Of a DNA stretch of 20,867 nucleotides, positions 1 to 8,444 are shown piece by piece (the stretch's first letter is position 1; the number at the start of each line of letters is the position of its first letter). The stretch is from JBCDAP01 sp038747915 (GTDB lineage: Bacteria; Planctomycetota; Phycisphaerae; Phycisphaerales; UBA1924), in contig JBCDJJ010000065.1 in the NCBI GenBank assembly GCA_038747915.1, positions 1 through 20,867 on the forward strand, written 5' to 3'. The position numbers and the translations under genes were made by a program. The notes under the pieces were generated by a model that saw only the letters and a program-made list of their open reading frames with translations, was not told the origin of the DNA and ran no database searches.

Positions 1-200
1 CGCCGAAATCCGGCTGAGGGATCTCTATGGCGAGGGGTTCGAACCCATCCTCAGCGCGCATGAGCTTGAGATCTACGAGGACACCGAAAGCTCTACAGGC
101 CGGTGCATCCCGAGGCCAAGCCGACCGGTCGAAGCTCCTGTAGACTCTTTGTCCACTCGCGGCCCATGCGTGGCGTTGCCACCCCGGCGGAGACGAGCCA
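1..200 (+). other. Possible 3' end of an upstream gene plus spacer
   Basis: The frame beginning at base 2 is open from the window edge to a TGA at 323-325. Its first 30 codons have the strong GC third-position bias of the real genes here and read like a protein (RDLYGEGFEPILSAHELEIY). From about base 90 the bias is lost in that frame, while frame 1 (from about base 86) reads more naturally, with residues KLYRPVHPEAK. This may be the C-terminus of an upstream gene with a frame break, or a gene end blurred by chance open frame. It cannot continue as a normal gene far past 200, because the next gene starts at 201. No family was recognised. Confidence 0.3.
93..143 (+). terminator. Imperfect hairpin, possible terminator of the upstream gene
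   Basis: CTACAGG (93-99) pairs with CCTGTAG (137-143), and the adjoining CCGGT (100-104) pairs with ACCGG (124-128). The right side carries an eight-base bulge. A weak CTCTTT follows. The structure lies between the suspected upstream gene end and the ABC operon. The poor T-tract makes a Rho-independent terminator only possible. It could instead be a leader hairpin of the operon. Confidence 0.25.
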
Positions 201-2171
201 ATGCGGACGATTCTTCTCGGTGTGTTCGCTGTCCTGATCGTGATGTCAGTGATCGCGCGGACCGTTGTCCTCCCGCAGCAGCGATCGCTGGAAGGCCTCG
301 TCGACGCGTACTTCGCAGCGGGTGATGCGCCCCAACACCCCGATGTTGCAGCGCTCGTGACGAGCTTCCGCGATCGCGTCGAATCGGCAGGGCTCCCCCC
401 GATCGAGCGCTTCGCCGATGTGCTGAACCTGCCCGACACTGGGGATGCCGGCGAGCTGAAATCCGACTACCGCGCCCTCTTTGCGCGCCACTACCGCGAG
501 CAGACGGGCACCTATCTCACGGGTGTGCCGCAACTGGTCTGGTCGACCGATGCCAACCCGGCGCGCGAGGTCCAGATGGCTCTCTTCCGAACCTGGCACC
601 TTCGCAACTACGGCGAACCGGTCGACATCGTCACCGACCCGTCCAACCGGCAGCTCACCAAGGCGATCGTCCAGAGCGTGGCGGGCGCTGGGCCCGACAT
701 CATCGAGTACTACGGCGCCGCCGATCTCCACAGCCTCGTCAACGCCGGCATCGCCCTCGACATCACCGACTACGCCGAGGAGCACGGGTTCAACGTCGAA
801 ACGGTCTTCCCAGCGGCGCGCTCGAGCATCGCTGTGGAGACCGAAGAGGGTGAGCTCCGTCAGTACGCCTACCCGTGCAACGTGGGATACGGCGTGCTCC
901 TGTACCACCGCGACATGTTCCGCCAGGCGGGCGTCACCGCGCCGAAGCACGGCTGGACCTTCGACGAACTCCGCGAGGTCGGCCAGAAGGTGATGGAGTC
1001 GCCCAACCTCACATCGCGCCCGCGCTTTGTGGTGATGGGTGTGAGCAACTTCGACGCCGCCCTCGCCTCTGGCGGCCGTTTCTTCCCCGAAAGGCTTCGC
1101 ACGCATTCGATCTATAACAGCCCGGAGTCCGCGACCGGGCTCCGGGCCTACCAGGATCTGATGTACCGCCACGGCATCATGCCCAAGCCCGCTGAAGCTG
1201 CGAGCATGTCGGCCAGCACGCCCGGTGGCTTCGGTGGGAATGCGACCGTCTCGGCGCCGGGTCTCTTTGCGCAGAAGTCCATCGTGACATACATCGGTGG
1301 GCGCTGGGAGTACGTGACCTTCGCGATCGCCAACCGCGACCGGGTGATTCTGCCGGCGATCGAGCGCCGCCTCGCGGAGACCGACGCCGACGCCTCGGAG
1401 GCAGCGCTCCTGCGTTCGGCCCGGGATGTCATGGCCCGTGATGTGCTGCTCCCCCTCTCCCAGGAGCAGCTCGACGCGGTGCATGCCGCTCTCACACCCG
1501 AAGACCGAGCTCGCATGCTCGACATCGGCGTGGCCCATATTCCCACGACCACCGGCACGCCGTACTACCAGACCGCTGCACGCGGCGCCGTGGTCAACCG
1601 CGCGCTCAAGCGCGACGATCCCGAGCGACTCGTGTACGCGATGCGTTTTCTCGAGTTCCTGGGCAGCGAGGAGTACAACGAGCAGATCAACGGCGCGTTC
1701 GACTCGATCTGCGGCCGCATCGAGTACTGCGTCGATGCCGACGGTGTCTCCGGTCCGCCGGCGGCGCTCCCCGGGCTCGAGGGCTTCGACTCGCCGGTGT
1801 TCGCCGAGGTGATGCTGCAGTACGCCGAGGGCTGGCAGCTGTCGCCCTACATCGGGCGTGGCCGCATGTCCACGCTGGTGGAGGAAGTGCTCGAAGACGT
1901 GCAGAGCAACAGCATCACGCCAGAAGTGGCGGTCCACCGGATCGAGGAGAACATCAACCGCCAGATCCTCGCCAACATCGATCGCGACGAGCGGCTCCGT
2001 GCCCAGTGGATCGCGGAGACCGGTGGTCTCGATCCCGATGACATCCAACCGGGTCTCCGCGACTCGAGCGGCGAGGTCGTGACGATTCGTCAGCAGATCG
2101 AACAACGGATGAGTCAACTCTCCGCCCGGGCGACCGCGTCCATATTCCACGGAGGAGATCGCGGCCCATGA
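201..2171 (+). CDS. ABC transporter solute-binding protein, family 1 (membrane-anchored, large)
   Basis: This is probably the extracytoplasmic binding subunit of a carbohydrate-type ABC importer (656 aa). Residues 1-23 form a hydrophobic N-terminal segment with no lipobox cysteine, so the protein is probably held by an uncleaved signal anchor. Residues about 24-110 are an extra helical region. The family 1 binding fold follows from about 112 to 490, recognisable from the stretch ending GPDIIEYYGAADL (near 164-176), then LYHRDMFRQAGV (near 234-245) and GWTFDEL (251-257 region). A charged helical insert of about 60 residues (370-430) precedes the fold's conserved DIGVAHIPTT. About 160 more residues follow the fold. 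Ordinary family members are near 420 aa. GGAG at 189-192 lies eight bases before the ATG. The stop overlaps the next gene's start (ATGA), so this is the first gene of an operon. The substrate cannot be read from sequence. Confidence 0.88.
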   Translation: MRTILLGVFAVLIVMSVIARTVVLPQQRSLEGLVDAYFAAGDAPQHPDVAALVTSFRDRVESAGLPPIERFADVLNLPDTGDAGELKSDYRALFARHYREQTGTYLTGVPQLVWSTDANPAREVQMALFRTWHLRNYGEPVDIVTDPSNRQLTKAIVQSVAGAGPDIIEYYGAADLHSLVNAGIALDITDYAEEHGFNVETVFPAARSSIAVETEEGELRQYAYPCNVGYGVLLYHRDMFRQAGVTAPKHGWTFDELREVGQKVMESPNLTSRPRFVVMGVSNFDAALASGGRFFPERLRTHSIYNSPESATGLRAYQDLMYRHGIMPKPAEAASMSASTPGGFGGNATVSAPGLFAQKSIVTYIGGRWEYVTFAIANRDRVILPAIERRLAETDADASEAALLRSARDVMARDVLLPLSQEQLDAVHAALTPEDRARMLDIGVAHIPTTTGTPYYQTAARGAVVNRALKRDDPERLVYAMRFLEFLGSEEYNEQINGAFDSICGRIEYCVDADGVSGPPAALPGLEGFDSPVFAEVMLQYAEGWQLSPYIGRGRMSTLVEEVLEDVQSNSITPEVAVHRIEENINRQILANIDRDERLRAQWIAETGGLDPDDIQPGLRDSSGEVVTIRQQIEQRMSQLSARATASIFHGGDRGP

Positions 2172-3589
2172 CCGTTGGTTCCACCCGCTCCCGTCTGCTC
2201 TTCGCGCTCGCGTTTCTCCTGCCGAACCTCCTGGGTTTTCTCGTGTTCACCGCGGGCCCGGTGCTCGCATCGTTCGGCATGAGCCTGACCGATCTCTCGA
2301 TCGCCAAGCACAACTTCTATTCCGACGAGCAGGTCGAGTTCATCGGCCTCGAGAACTACGAGAACATCCTGGTCGGCCCGGAGAGCCAGCAGTTCTTCTG
2401 GCCGTACTTCGGCAACACCGTCTTCCTGATGCTCGGCATCCCGCTGGGCATCGCCGGCTCGCTCGCCATCTCGCTGCTGATCACCGCGAAGATCCCGCCG
2501 ACCAAGACCGCAAACCGTGGCGTGCTGTCCGCGATTGTGGTCGTATTGACGATCGTTGCTGCGTTCGCCGTTTGGCACGCGACACAACCGGGCGACAGGC
2601 CGCCCGGTGAAGAGCTCGTGCTGAGCGTCGAGTCGGGGCTCTCCGACATGTCGACGTGGCAGGTGGAGCGGCTCCGCGCCGTCACCGCCACGCTCGCCAC
2701 GATCGGTGTGGGTGTGCTGGCGATCCTGGGTCTGACCGTCGGCTCGCTCTTCTTCCGCACCGCCTTCTACCTGCCGAGTTTACTCGCCGGTGTGCCCATG
2801 TTCCTCTTGTGGAAGACGCTCTACCGGCCCGACGGTGGGCTGATCAACGCGGTGCTCGATCCGATCATCGATGGCACCCACGCCGTCGTTACAGCGACCC
2901 CGGCGCTGCTGTGGCAGGGGCTTGGTGTGCTGCTCGCGCTGGCATCACTCGGCCTCGCGGGCCGATCGGTGTACACCGGCGTCGAGCGGGTGATCCACCG
3001 CGAGGCGGGCGCCTCCAGCTTCGTCGGTCGGCTGGTTCTGGTGCTCACCATGCTCGCCATCGCCGGCGGGCTCGTGCTGGTGATCTATCACCTGCCGGCG
3101 TCCGCCGCCGCCGCCGCTGCGGAGGGCACGCAGGGTTTCAACCCGCCCGAGTGGCTCGTCTCGACCACATGGGCCAAGCCGGCGCTCATCGTCATGGGCG
3201 TGTGGCTCGGCGTCGGCGGCGCCAACATGCTGCTCTACATTGCGGGCATCTCCAATATCCCGCCCGAGCTGTACGAGGCCGCCGATATCGACGGCGCCAA
3301 CCAGTGGCAGCGGTTCATCAACGTCACCTGGCCCCAGCTGGCACCCACGACCTTCTTCATCGTCATCATGAGCACCATCGGTGGCTTGCAGGGCGGCTTC
3401 GAGCAGGCCCTGATCATGACCGACGGCCTCTACGACACCACCGTGCTCACCTATTACATCTACAACCTCGCCTTCGAAGACGAGTTCCAGCTCGGGCTCG
3501 CCTCGGCCGTGGCATGGGTCATGTTCGCCATCATCTTCACGATGACGGTCATCAACTACCGCTTCGGGAGCAAGCTGACCAATGAGTAA
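2168..3589 (+). CDS. ABC sugar-type permease, MalF-like, with extra membrane segments
   Basis: This is an inner-membrane permease of the binding-protein-dependent transport family (473 aa, against about 290-310 for most relatives). The usual landmarks are present: TM1 at residues 11-38, NTVFLMLGIPLGI at 83-95, FFRTAFYLPSLLAGVPMFLLWKTLYRPDGG at 195-224, and the cytoplasmic EAA loop at 370-391 (EAADIDGANQW, then WPQLAPTT), which docks on the ATPase. Two stretches have no counterpart in typical members. One is 115-190, with a hydrophobic segment and a periplasmic-looking loop. The other is 232-330, with two or three hydrophobic segments and an Ala-rich tract (311-318). The start ATG overlaps the previous stop (ATGA), implying translational coupling. 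Family assignment is firm. The transported solute is unknown. Confidence 0.9.
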   Translation: MTVGSTRSRLLFALAFLLPNLLGFLVFTAGPVLASFGMSLTDLSIAKHNFYSDEQVEFIGLENYENILVGPESQQFFWPYFGNTVFLMLGIPLGIAGSLAISLLITAKIPPTKTANRGVLSAIVVVLTIVAAFAVWHATQPGDRPPGEELVLSVESGLSDMSTWQVERLRAVTATLATIGVGVLAILGLTVGSLFFRTAFYLPSLLAGVPMFLLWKTLYRPDGGLINAVLDPIIDGTHAVVTATPALLWQGLGVLLALASLGLAGRSVYTGVERVIHREAGASSFVGRLVLVLTMLAIAGGLVLVIYHLPASAAAAAAEGTQGFNPPEWLVSTTWAKPALIVMGVWLGVGGANMLLYIAGISNIPPELYEAADIDGANQWQRFINVTWPQLAPTTFFIVIMSTIGGLQGGFEQALIMTDGLYDTTVLTYYIYNLAFEDEFQLGLASAVAWVMFAIIFTMTVINYRFGSKLTNE

Positions 3590-4463
3590 CTCCGGCAGCA
3601 CGCTCACCACCACGCCGCACCGCGGCCGCACGGGGGAGACCATCCTCCGCATCACGGCCCGCGTCGTCGGCTTTGTGATCCTCGTGACGCTCTCCGTCAC
3701 CTTCGTCGTGCCGTTTCTCTGGCAGGTCATCCTGAGCCTGTCGAGCCTGGCCGATGTCGACCGCATCGCCCTCCTCGGCGTGCCCCCAACGGTGCATCCC
3801 GAGAGTTATGTCCGCGTCTTTGAGATCGTCGCCTACGCCAAGGCGTTCTTCAATAGCTTCTTCATCGCTGGGTGGGTCACGCTGCTTCAGGTGGTCACCA
3901 GCGCGATGGCCGCGTTCGCGTTCAGCCGCCTCCAGTGGCCCGGCCGCGACCGCCTGTTCTTGCTGTATCTCGCCACGATGATGATCCCCGGCGTCGTGCT
4001 GATGGTGCCGAACTTCGCGCTCATCCTCTCGCTCGGCCTTTTCAACACCTACGCCGGCCTCATCATCCCCGCGGCATTCTCCGCCTACGGCACCTTCCTG
4101 CTCCGCCAGTTCATGCTCACGATCCCCAGCTCGCTTGACGAGGCCGCAGCGATCGACGGCGCGGGCCCCGTCCGCATCTTCCTGGACGTCATCCTCCCGC
4201 TCACCCGACCCGGCCTGATCGTGCTGACGATCTTCACCTTCCTGGGTAACTACAACTCGTTCTTCTGGCCGCTCGTGCTGATCAAGGACGAGAACCTCCG
4301 TACGCTCCCCATCGCCCTCCGCGCCTTCGACACGACCTACGGCACCGACACCCCGGCCCTGATGGCGGCCAGTCTCATGGCCATGATCCCGCCGATCATC
4401 ATTTTCATCCTGTTGCAGCGGTACCTCGTCAAGGGCATCCAACTCGGTGCTGTCAAAGGGTGA
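3582..4463 (+). CDS. ABC sugar-type permease, MalG-like
   Basis: This is the second permease subunit of the importer (293 aa, normal length). Residues 26-50 form TM1. Further helices run through residues 80-115, 123-160 and 210-285. The EAA loop is clear at 186-206 (DEAAAIDGAG, then LP at 205-206), as is the family's FLGNYNSFFWPLVLIKDENLRTLP stretch. The C-terminus LQRYLVKGIQLGAVKG is the classic end of MalG-type permeases and contacts the partner subunit. The start overlaps the end of the preceding permease gene by eight bases. No ATPase gene follows: the next gene is convergent. The complex must therefore borrow a nucleotide-binding subunit from elsewhere, as the MsiK/UgpC-type shared ATPases do in other bacteria (inference). 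Confidence 0.93.
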   Translation: MSNSGSTLTTTPHRGRTGETILRITARVVGFVILVTLSVTFVVPFLWQVILSLSSLADVDRIALLGVPPTVHPESYVRVFEIVAYAKAFFNSFFIAGWVTLLQVVTSAMAAFAFSRLQWPGRDRLFLLYLATMMIPGVVLMVPNFALILSLGLFNTYAGLIIPAAFSAYGTFLLRQFMLTIPSSLDEAAAIDGAGPVRIFLDVILPLTRPGLIVLTIFTFLGNYNSFFWPLVLIKDENLRTLPIALRAFDTTYGTDTPALMAASLMAMIPPIIIFILLQRYLVKGIQLGAVKG

Positions 4464-4522
4464 CACCGCTCGTGCATACGACATCCACCGGTGGCGCTCA
4501 CCCCTGAACGCTTCGAGTCAAC

Positions 4523-6553
4523 CTATCTGGGTGCGGGCGCCACCGCCGTGTCGCCGTCCAAGCGAATGTGCGCCGCGTTCTTGCTCGAATCAAAGAGGTA
4601 CCCACCAACCTCCCCATCCATGTGCAGCAGCAGGGCGGCCAGCTCGTCACCCTTGAGCCGTCTCTGTGGCCGCACCCGCTCGCCCTCGTAGCGTGCAGTG
4701 TGGCTGATGCGCACCTCATCGATCCACCCGTTCATGCCATTGCGCCATCCGGACCACCGGGCATCGGCCCCGATCACAAGGGCGCCGCTGCCGAACTGCA
4801 CGGTCCCCGGGTTCTCCGCGTCATCCACAAGCCGGCCGTTCACGTACAGCCGCGACTCCTCGCCGTCGAACACGCCAGCGAGGTGGTGCCACCGTCCCGG
4901 CTCGAGCGTCTCGCTCTCGTCCGCCGAGACGTCGAACCATCCATCGCCCGTGCGCACGTAGAAAGTCGGACGACCCGACTCGAGCCAGAGCCCGTACGCG
5001 CGCGAGCCGATCACCCCGTCGCGCGCGTCGAACGAGTCCGGCCGGATCCACGCTTCAACCGTGAGCGGTCCGGGGAGCACCGGAACCGATGCGAGCGCCG
5101 TGAGCCCTGCGCCGTCTCCACTGAGTTCGAGCGCGTGGTTCTCGTCAGGAGTAGGGGGTGCCGGCAGCACCAGGCTGCCCGGAACGGTCGTGATCGTCGG
5201 CTCGATCGGGAACCGGGCGCTGTCCGTGATCATGTCCATGCCCAGGTGCAGCTCGAGCGGGCGCAGCTCCGCATCCACCGTGTTCGCACCGCGATGCACA
5301 CGAAACGAGACAGACTGAGACGCACCCCGGTCAAGACGCCCGTGGAGATGGTCCGGCGTCACCCGCCACCGCGGATCGTCGCTCATCAGCGTGAGCTCGA
5401 AGTCGGCGGCGAAGCTCGTCGGGTTGCTCAGCCCGATCGTCACAATCTGGCTCGTGCCCGACTCCGCGGACACCTCAAGCGGCGAAGCAAACGTCGGTAC
5501 AAGCGCAGCAAGATCCGAGGCCGCCTCCGACACCTTGCCGGTGATCGCACGGACATCGAGCACCTCACCAACCGGGATTGCCGACAGCGCGATCTGATTC
5601 TCCCGAACCGTGACCATGTGAAACTCATGCAGGAAGCCGGCCTGTGGCACGGTGCCACGCTGATGACCGCCGACGGTCGCGAGCGTGATGTACTCGATCC
5701 CGTCGCGCGGGTCGGATCGCATCCGGTGGATGTGCCCCGCAAAGCACGCCGACACATTGCCCGCCTGCACCAGCAGCCGATGCACACGGTCCCAGTCCTC
5801 CCCGTACCCGCCGCCGATCCACCGCGGGTGGTGCAGGAACACGAAGATGTGGTCGGCCTCGGCGTGCCGCTTGAGCGTCTCCTCGAGAAAGGCGAACTGT
5901 TCGCCGCTCATCCGCTGAAGCTCGGGCTCGCGGAAGCTCTTCTCCCCGGTTGAGCGGTCACCCTCGTCGCTGTACAGCACGATGAACGCCGCATTCTTGT
6001 GCGAGAACGAGTACCACAGCGGGCCGAAGTGCAGCTCGTAGTTGGCCTCGTGCTGAAGCAGCGGGCTGTCCGGGCCGCGCCAGTACACGTCGTGGTTGCC
6101 CGCGACTGGGAACCACGGGCACAGCAGCCCGTTCATCACCTCCTTGTACTGGTGCATTTGTTGAAGCCACCCGGACGTCTGGTTGTAGCCCTGGATCATG
6201 TCGCCGACCGTCATGACGAGATCGGGCTCAAGCAGGTTCACATCCGCAACCGCGTCCGCAAGGATGTCGATCCCCTCGTTCGGGCCGCCCGTTCGGTCGC
6301 CGAATACTGCGAAAGTGAACGATGTCTCGTCGGTTGGGAGCGCGAGGTGGGCAGCGTTGTGACGTGTGGTGTGGAACCGCTCCTCGCTTGCCGCTTCGGT
6401 CGGATGATCAGGATTGTGCGCGCGTGTGTGCCGGTCGTGCGTGACCGGGGCCACGGCGTCGTCCTGGGCCATGGTGGGTCCGCCCGTTACACCGATACTG
6501 ATCACGAGGGCGAGTACTCGCACGAGGGACACGAAGGCCGTTGTGTCTTGCAT
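4523..6553 (-). CDS. Secreted calcineurin-like metallophosphoesterase with C-terminal LamG domain
   Basis: This is a predicted exported hydrolase of 676 aa. The start chosen is the ATG at 6553, which gives a signal peptide (residues 1-30, ending TMAQ|DD) and has GGAG nine bases upstream. The frame stays open to an ATG at 6760, but that extension is arginine-rich and unlike a secreted protein's start. The metal-binding motifs of calcineurin-like phosphoesterases are complete: GDRTGG (85-90), GD (117-118), GNHD (152-155), HH (241-242) and GHIH (273-276). Residues 330-465 look like beta-rich linker domains. Residues 473-640 are a LamG/concanavalin-A-like lectin fold (LTVEAWIRP, GRWHHLAGVFDG, LYVNGRLV, GWIDEVRIS). 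It probably acts on phosphate esters at a surface or on polysaccharide-bound material. The substrate is inferred only. It is convergent with the ABC operon, and the 59-bp gap shows no good terminator. Confidence 0.88.
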   Translation of the reverse strand: MQDTTAFVSLVRVLALVISIGVTGGPTMAQDDAVAPVTHDRHTRAHNPDHPTEAASEERFHTTRHNAAHLALPTDETSFTFAVFGDRTGGPNEGIDILADAVADVNLLEPDLVMTVGDMIQGYNQTSGWLQQMHQYKEVMNGLLCPWFPVAGNHDVYWRGPDSPLLQHEANYELHFGPLWYSFSHKNAAFIVLYSDEGDRSTGEKSFREPELQRMSGEQFAFLEETLKRHAEADHIFVFLHHPRWIGGGYGEDWDRVHRLLVQAGNVSACFAGHIHRMRSDPRDGIEYITLATVGGHQRGTVPQAGFLHEFHMVTVRENQIALSAIPVGEVLDVRAITGKVSEAASDLAALVPTFASPLEVSAESGTSQIVTIGLSNPTSFAADFELTLMSDDPRWRVTPDHLHGRLDRGASQSVSFRVHRGANTVDAELRPLELHLGMDMITDSARFPIEPTITTVPGSLVLPAPPTPDENHALELSGDGAGLTALASVPVLPGPLTVEAWIRPDSFDARDGVIGSRAYGLWLESGRPTFYVRTGDGWFDVSADESETLEPGRWHHLAGVFDGEESRLYVNGRLVDDAENPGTVQFGSGALVIGADARWSGWRNGMNGWIDEVRISHTARYEGERVRPQRRLKGDELAALLLHMDGEVGGYLFDSSKNAAHIRLDGDTAVAPAPR

Positions 6554-7223
6554 CAGATTCGCTCCAGAGTCCAGGTGTTCGGGCAACTGCTCGCGAGTGT
6601 TGCAGCGGGTTGCATGCCGGCCTCGCAGCGTACCGTCGCGATCCGGTGACTCAGCACGCACCGCCTGCCGGATCCGGCGGGTGCTGGACGTCCGACAGAG
6701 TTGGTGCAACCACGCGCACTCGCGTGCGTGGCATATCCCCAGCGCGGTACGAATTTGCACACGCGTCTCAACGGCACCACCGCCATTCGAGACGTATCCC
6801 GAGTCGCCACAGCACGATGGCAGCAGGGGCGCGATCGCGCGCGGCGTTCACACACACCGCGTTGCATCGACGTGTAGCGTCTCGTAAGTCGTGGCGGATC
6901 AAATAGATATTTATGTACAGACCGGTGACATATCGGGAATCCAACAAATTTGTGTGAAGTCGATGTAAAGTTAATAGCACGGCCCGGAAGAGAAATCGGC
7001 ATCTAGGGGGAGGCACCGGTGGCATCGCCGAACGCGAACACATCGGTGGGCATCGTTCCCCGCAGGATGTTCAGACGGGCCTTCACACAACGGCAACATG
7101 TATAGATGAGTGCTTGTGCGGCAGCCGATCGTCGATACTCTTCGGCCGGATGGCCCCGCTCCCAGGTAGGTTCGCGGAATCGTGGGCACAGCTGTCGTCT
7201 AGACCACCTGTCCCGGAGTGTTC
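6554..7223. promoter_or_regulatory. Divergent intergenic region with AT-rich patch (candidate promoters)
   Basis: This 670-bp spacer separates the phosphoesterase (minus) from the prepilin gene (plus), so it should hold promoters for both. Bases about 6895-6980 are markedly AT-rich against the GC-rich surroundings and include the perfect palindrome ACAAATTTGT (6944-6953). A weak plus-strand promoter is possible there: TTGTGT at 6950-6955, then TAATAG at 6972-6977. A TATAGA at 7101-7106 has TTCACA (7082-7087) upstream, but the 13-base spacing is too short. Open frames in the spacer lack coding bias. No riboswitch or RNA gene was recognised. Promoter positions are tentative because planctomycete consensus elements are poorly defined. 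Confidence 0.35.
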
Positions 7224-8444
7224 ATGCGGATTCGAGGCAACCATCACGGATTCACCCTCATCGAGCTGTTGGTCGTTGTCGCGATCATCGCGCTGCTGCT
7301 GGGCCTGTTGGTGCCGTCTGTGGCCAAAGCCAGGGCCGCGGCGCAGCGGATCTCATGTATGTCCAATCAGCGGCAACTCATGATCTCAGCAGCCATTTAC
7401 GCGCAGCAGCACGACCGGGGCGTCTTCCTGCCGACCGAAGACGGCGGCGATGACGACCTGTGCTACTGGACGCCTTTCCTCGAGAACGCCGAGGCCGCGG
7501 TCTGCCCCGCGACGGACAACGTCGTCCGCAACGATGTCAAGCTCAGCCTCGGCCAGACCTGGGACGGCACCGAGATCGTCAACAACACCGACCGCCTCCG
7601 TGGCGCGAACGCGTACCAGCACGAGGTGCATGTCGACCTGCAGGCCTCGGCCGCACTCGGGCAGCTCTCGTCGTCCAATCTGACCCGGGCCAGCGTGAGC
7701 CAAGCAGGCAAGGCCTACGGCTGGGAGCTCCGCGGCACGGGCCACAGCTACGAGACCTTCTCCTGGTACGACAACACCAACCAATCCGCGGAGGTGGGGC
7801 AGTCGTCCGGCGTTGGGGAACTCGTGGCCTACCCGGATGGCTGGTACGACCGCTCGATCGGCAACACCCCCAACTGGCAGCAACGCGACCTCGAGCCGGG
7901 CGATCCGCTCTACGACGTTGATAGCAACCGAAACCGATCGCTCATCCGGATCCGTGAGCAGACCGGCTTCTACTCGGGCGGTGTGTCGGCGATCGGCCCC
8001 TTCGGCATGATCAAGACCGATGTCAACGTCCGGATGCCCAGCCGGACGCTCCTCACCCTCGACAACGACCGCGGCAATAGCGAGACCACGGGCGAGGACG
8101 GCAGCGGTCTCAACACCCGGGTCCAGATCAACAACTGGCCCGAGCCCTGGGACAACCACGGTGCCGATGGCGTCGTGGTCGGTTTCGTCGACGGGCACGT
8201 CGAGTTCCAGAGAGGCATCCCGCTCATCGAGACCTATCTCTACAGCCGTCACCTCGCCGCTGGTGTGGTGCCGATGGCGATCTCCGAGAACGAACTCACC
8301 GCTCGCGACATCCGACCCGGCCAGAACTACTTCCAACCGGTGCCCTATCACCCGCGTCTCGTCCAGGAGTCGCTCGACATCGGCCAGAACAATATCCCCT
8401 GGTACCGCTTCCGCGACGATGGAGACCGACAGCAGGTGCAGTGA
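7224..8444 (+). CDS. Prepilin-type N-terminal methylation protein (planctomycete pseudopilin-like)
   Basis: This is a type IV pilin / type II secretion pseudopilin-like protein of 406 aa. It has a short basic leader, then G|FTLIELLVVVAIIALLLGLLV: the prepilin peptidase cleavage site (after Gly), the conserved Glu at +5 and the hydrophobic assembly helix. A conserved Cys region follows (SCMSNQRQLMIS). Near the C-terminus, DNHGADGVVVGFVDGHVEF resembles the planctomycete H-X9-DG motif, here with ten residues between His and Asp-Gly. A GTG at 7218 is possible, but GGAG (7215-7218) sits five bases before the ATG at 7224, so I chose that. Planctomycete genomes carry many such single-copy secreted pseudopilins of unknown role. 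No pilus or secretion machinery gene is nearby. The gene is transcribed toward the lamin-tail protein, 369 bp away. Confidence 0.88.
   Translation: MRIRGNHHGFTLIELLVVVAIIALLLGLLVPSVAKARAAAQRISCMSNQRQLMISAAIYAQQHDRGVFLPTEDGGDDDLCYWTPFLENAEAAVCPATDNVVRNDVKLSLGQTWDGTEIVNNTDRLRGANAYQHEVHVDLQASAALGQLSSSNLTRASVSQAGKAYGWELRGTGHSYETFSWYDNTNQSAEVGQSSGVGELVAYPDGWYDRSIGNTPNWQQRDLEPGDPLYDVDSNRNRSLIRIREQTGFYSGGVSAIGPFGMIKTDVNVRMPSRTLLTLDNDRGNSETTGEDGSGLNTRVQINNWPEPWDNHGADGVVVGFVDGHVEFQRGIPLIETYLYSRHLAAGVVPMAISENELTARDIRPGQNYFQPVPYHPRLVQESLDIGQNNIPWYRFRDDGDRQQVQ

Noticed and set aside
36..49. GGTTCGAACCCATC resembling a tRNA T-arm
   Set aside because: The flanking bases do not form the five-pair T-stem or an acceptor stem, and the segment fits coding composition in frame 2.
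246..2150. A 634-codon minus-strand frame opposite the solute-binding protein gene
   Set aside because: It mirrors the codon pattern of a clear family 1 binding protein and has no ribosome binding site or domain of its own.
3552..4484. A 310-codon minus-strand frame opposite the MalG-like permease
   Set aside because: It is a highly charged shadow of a gene with strong family motifs on the plus strand.
4485..4494. CCACCGGTGG palindrome between the convergent permease and phosphoesterase genes
   Set aside because: It has no loop and no T-tract on either strand, so it is not a credible terminator.
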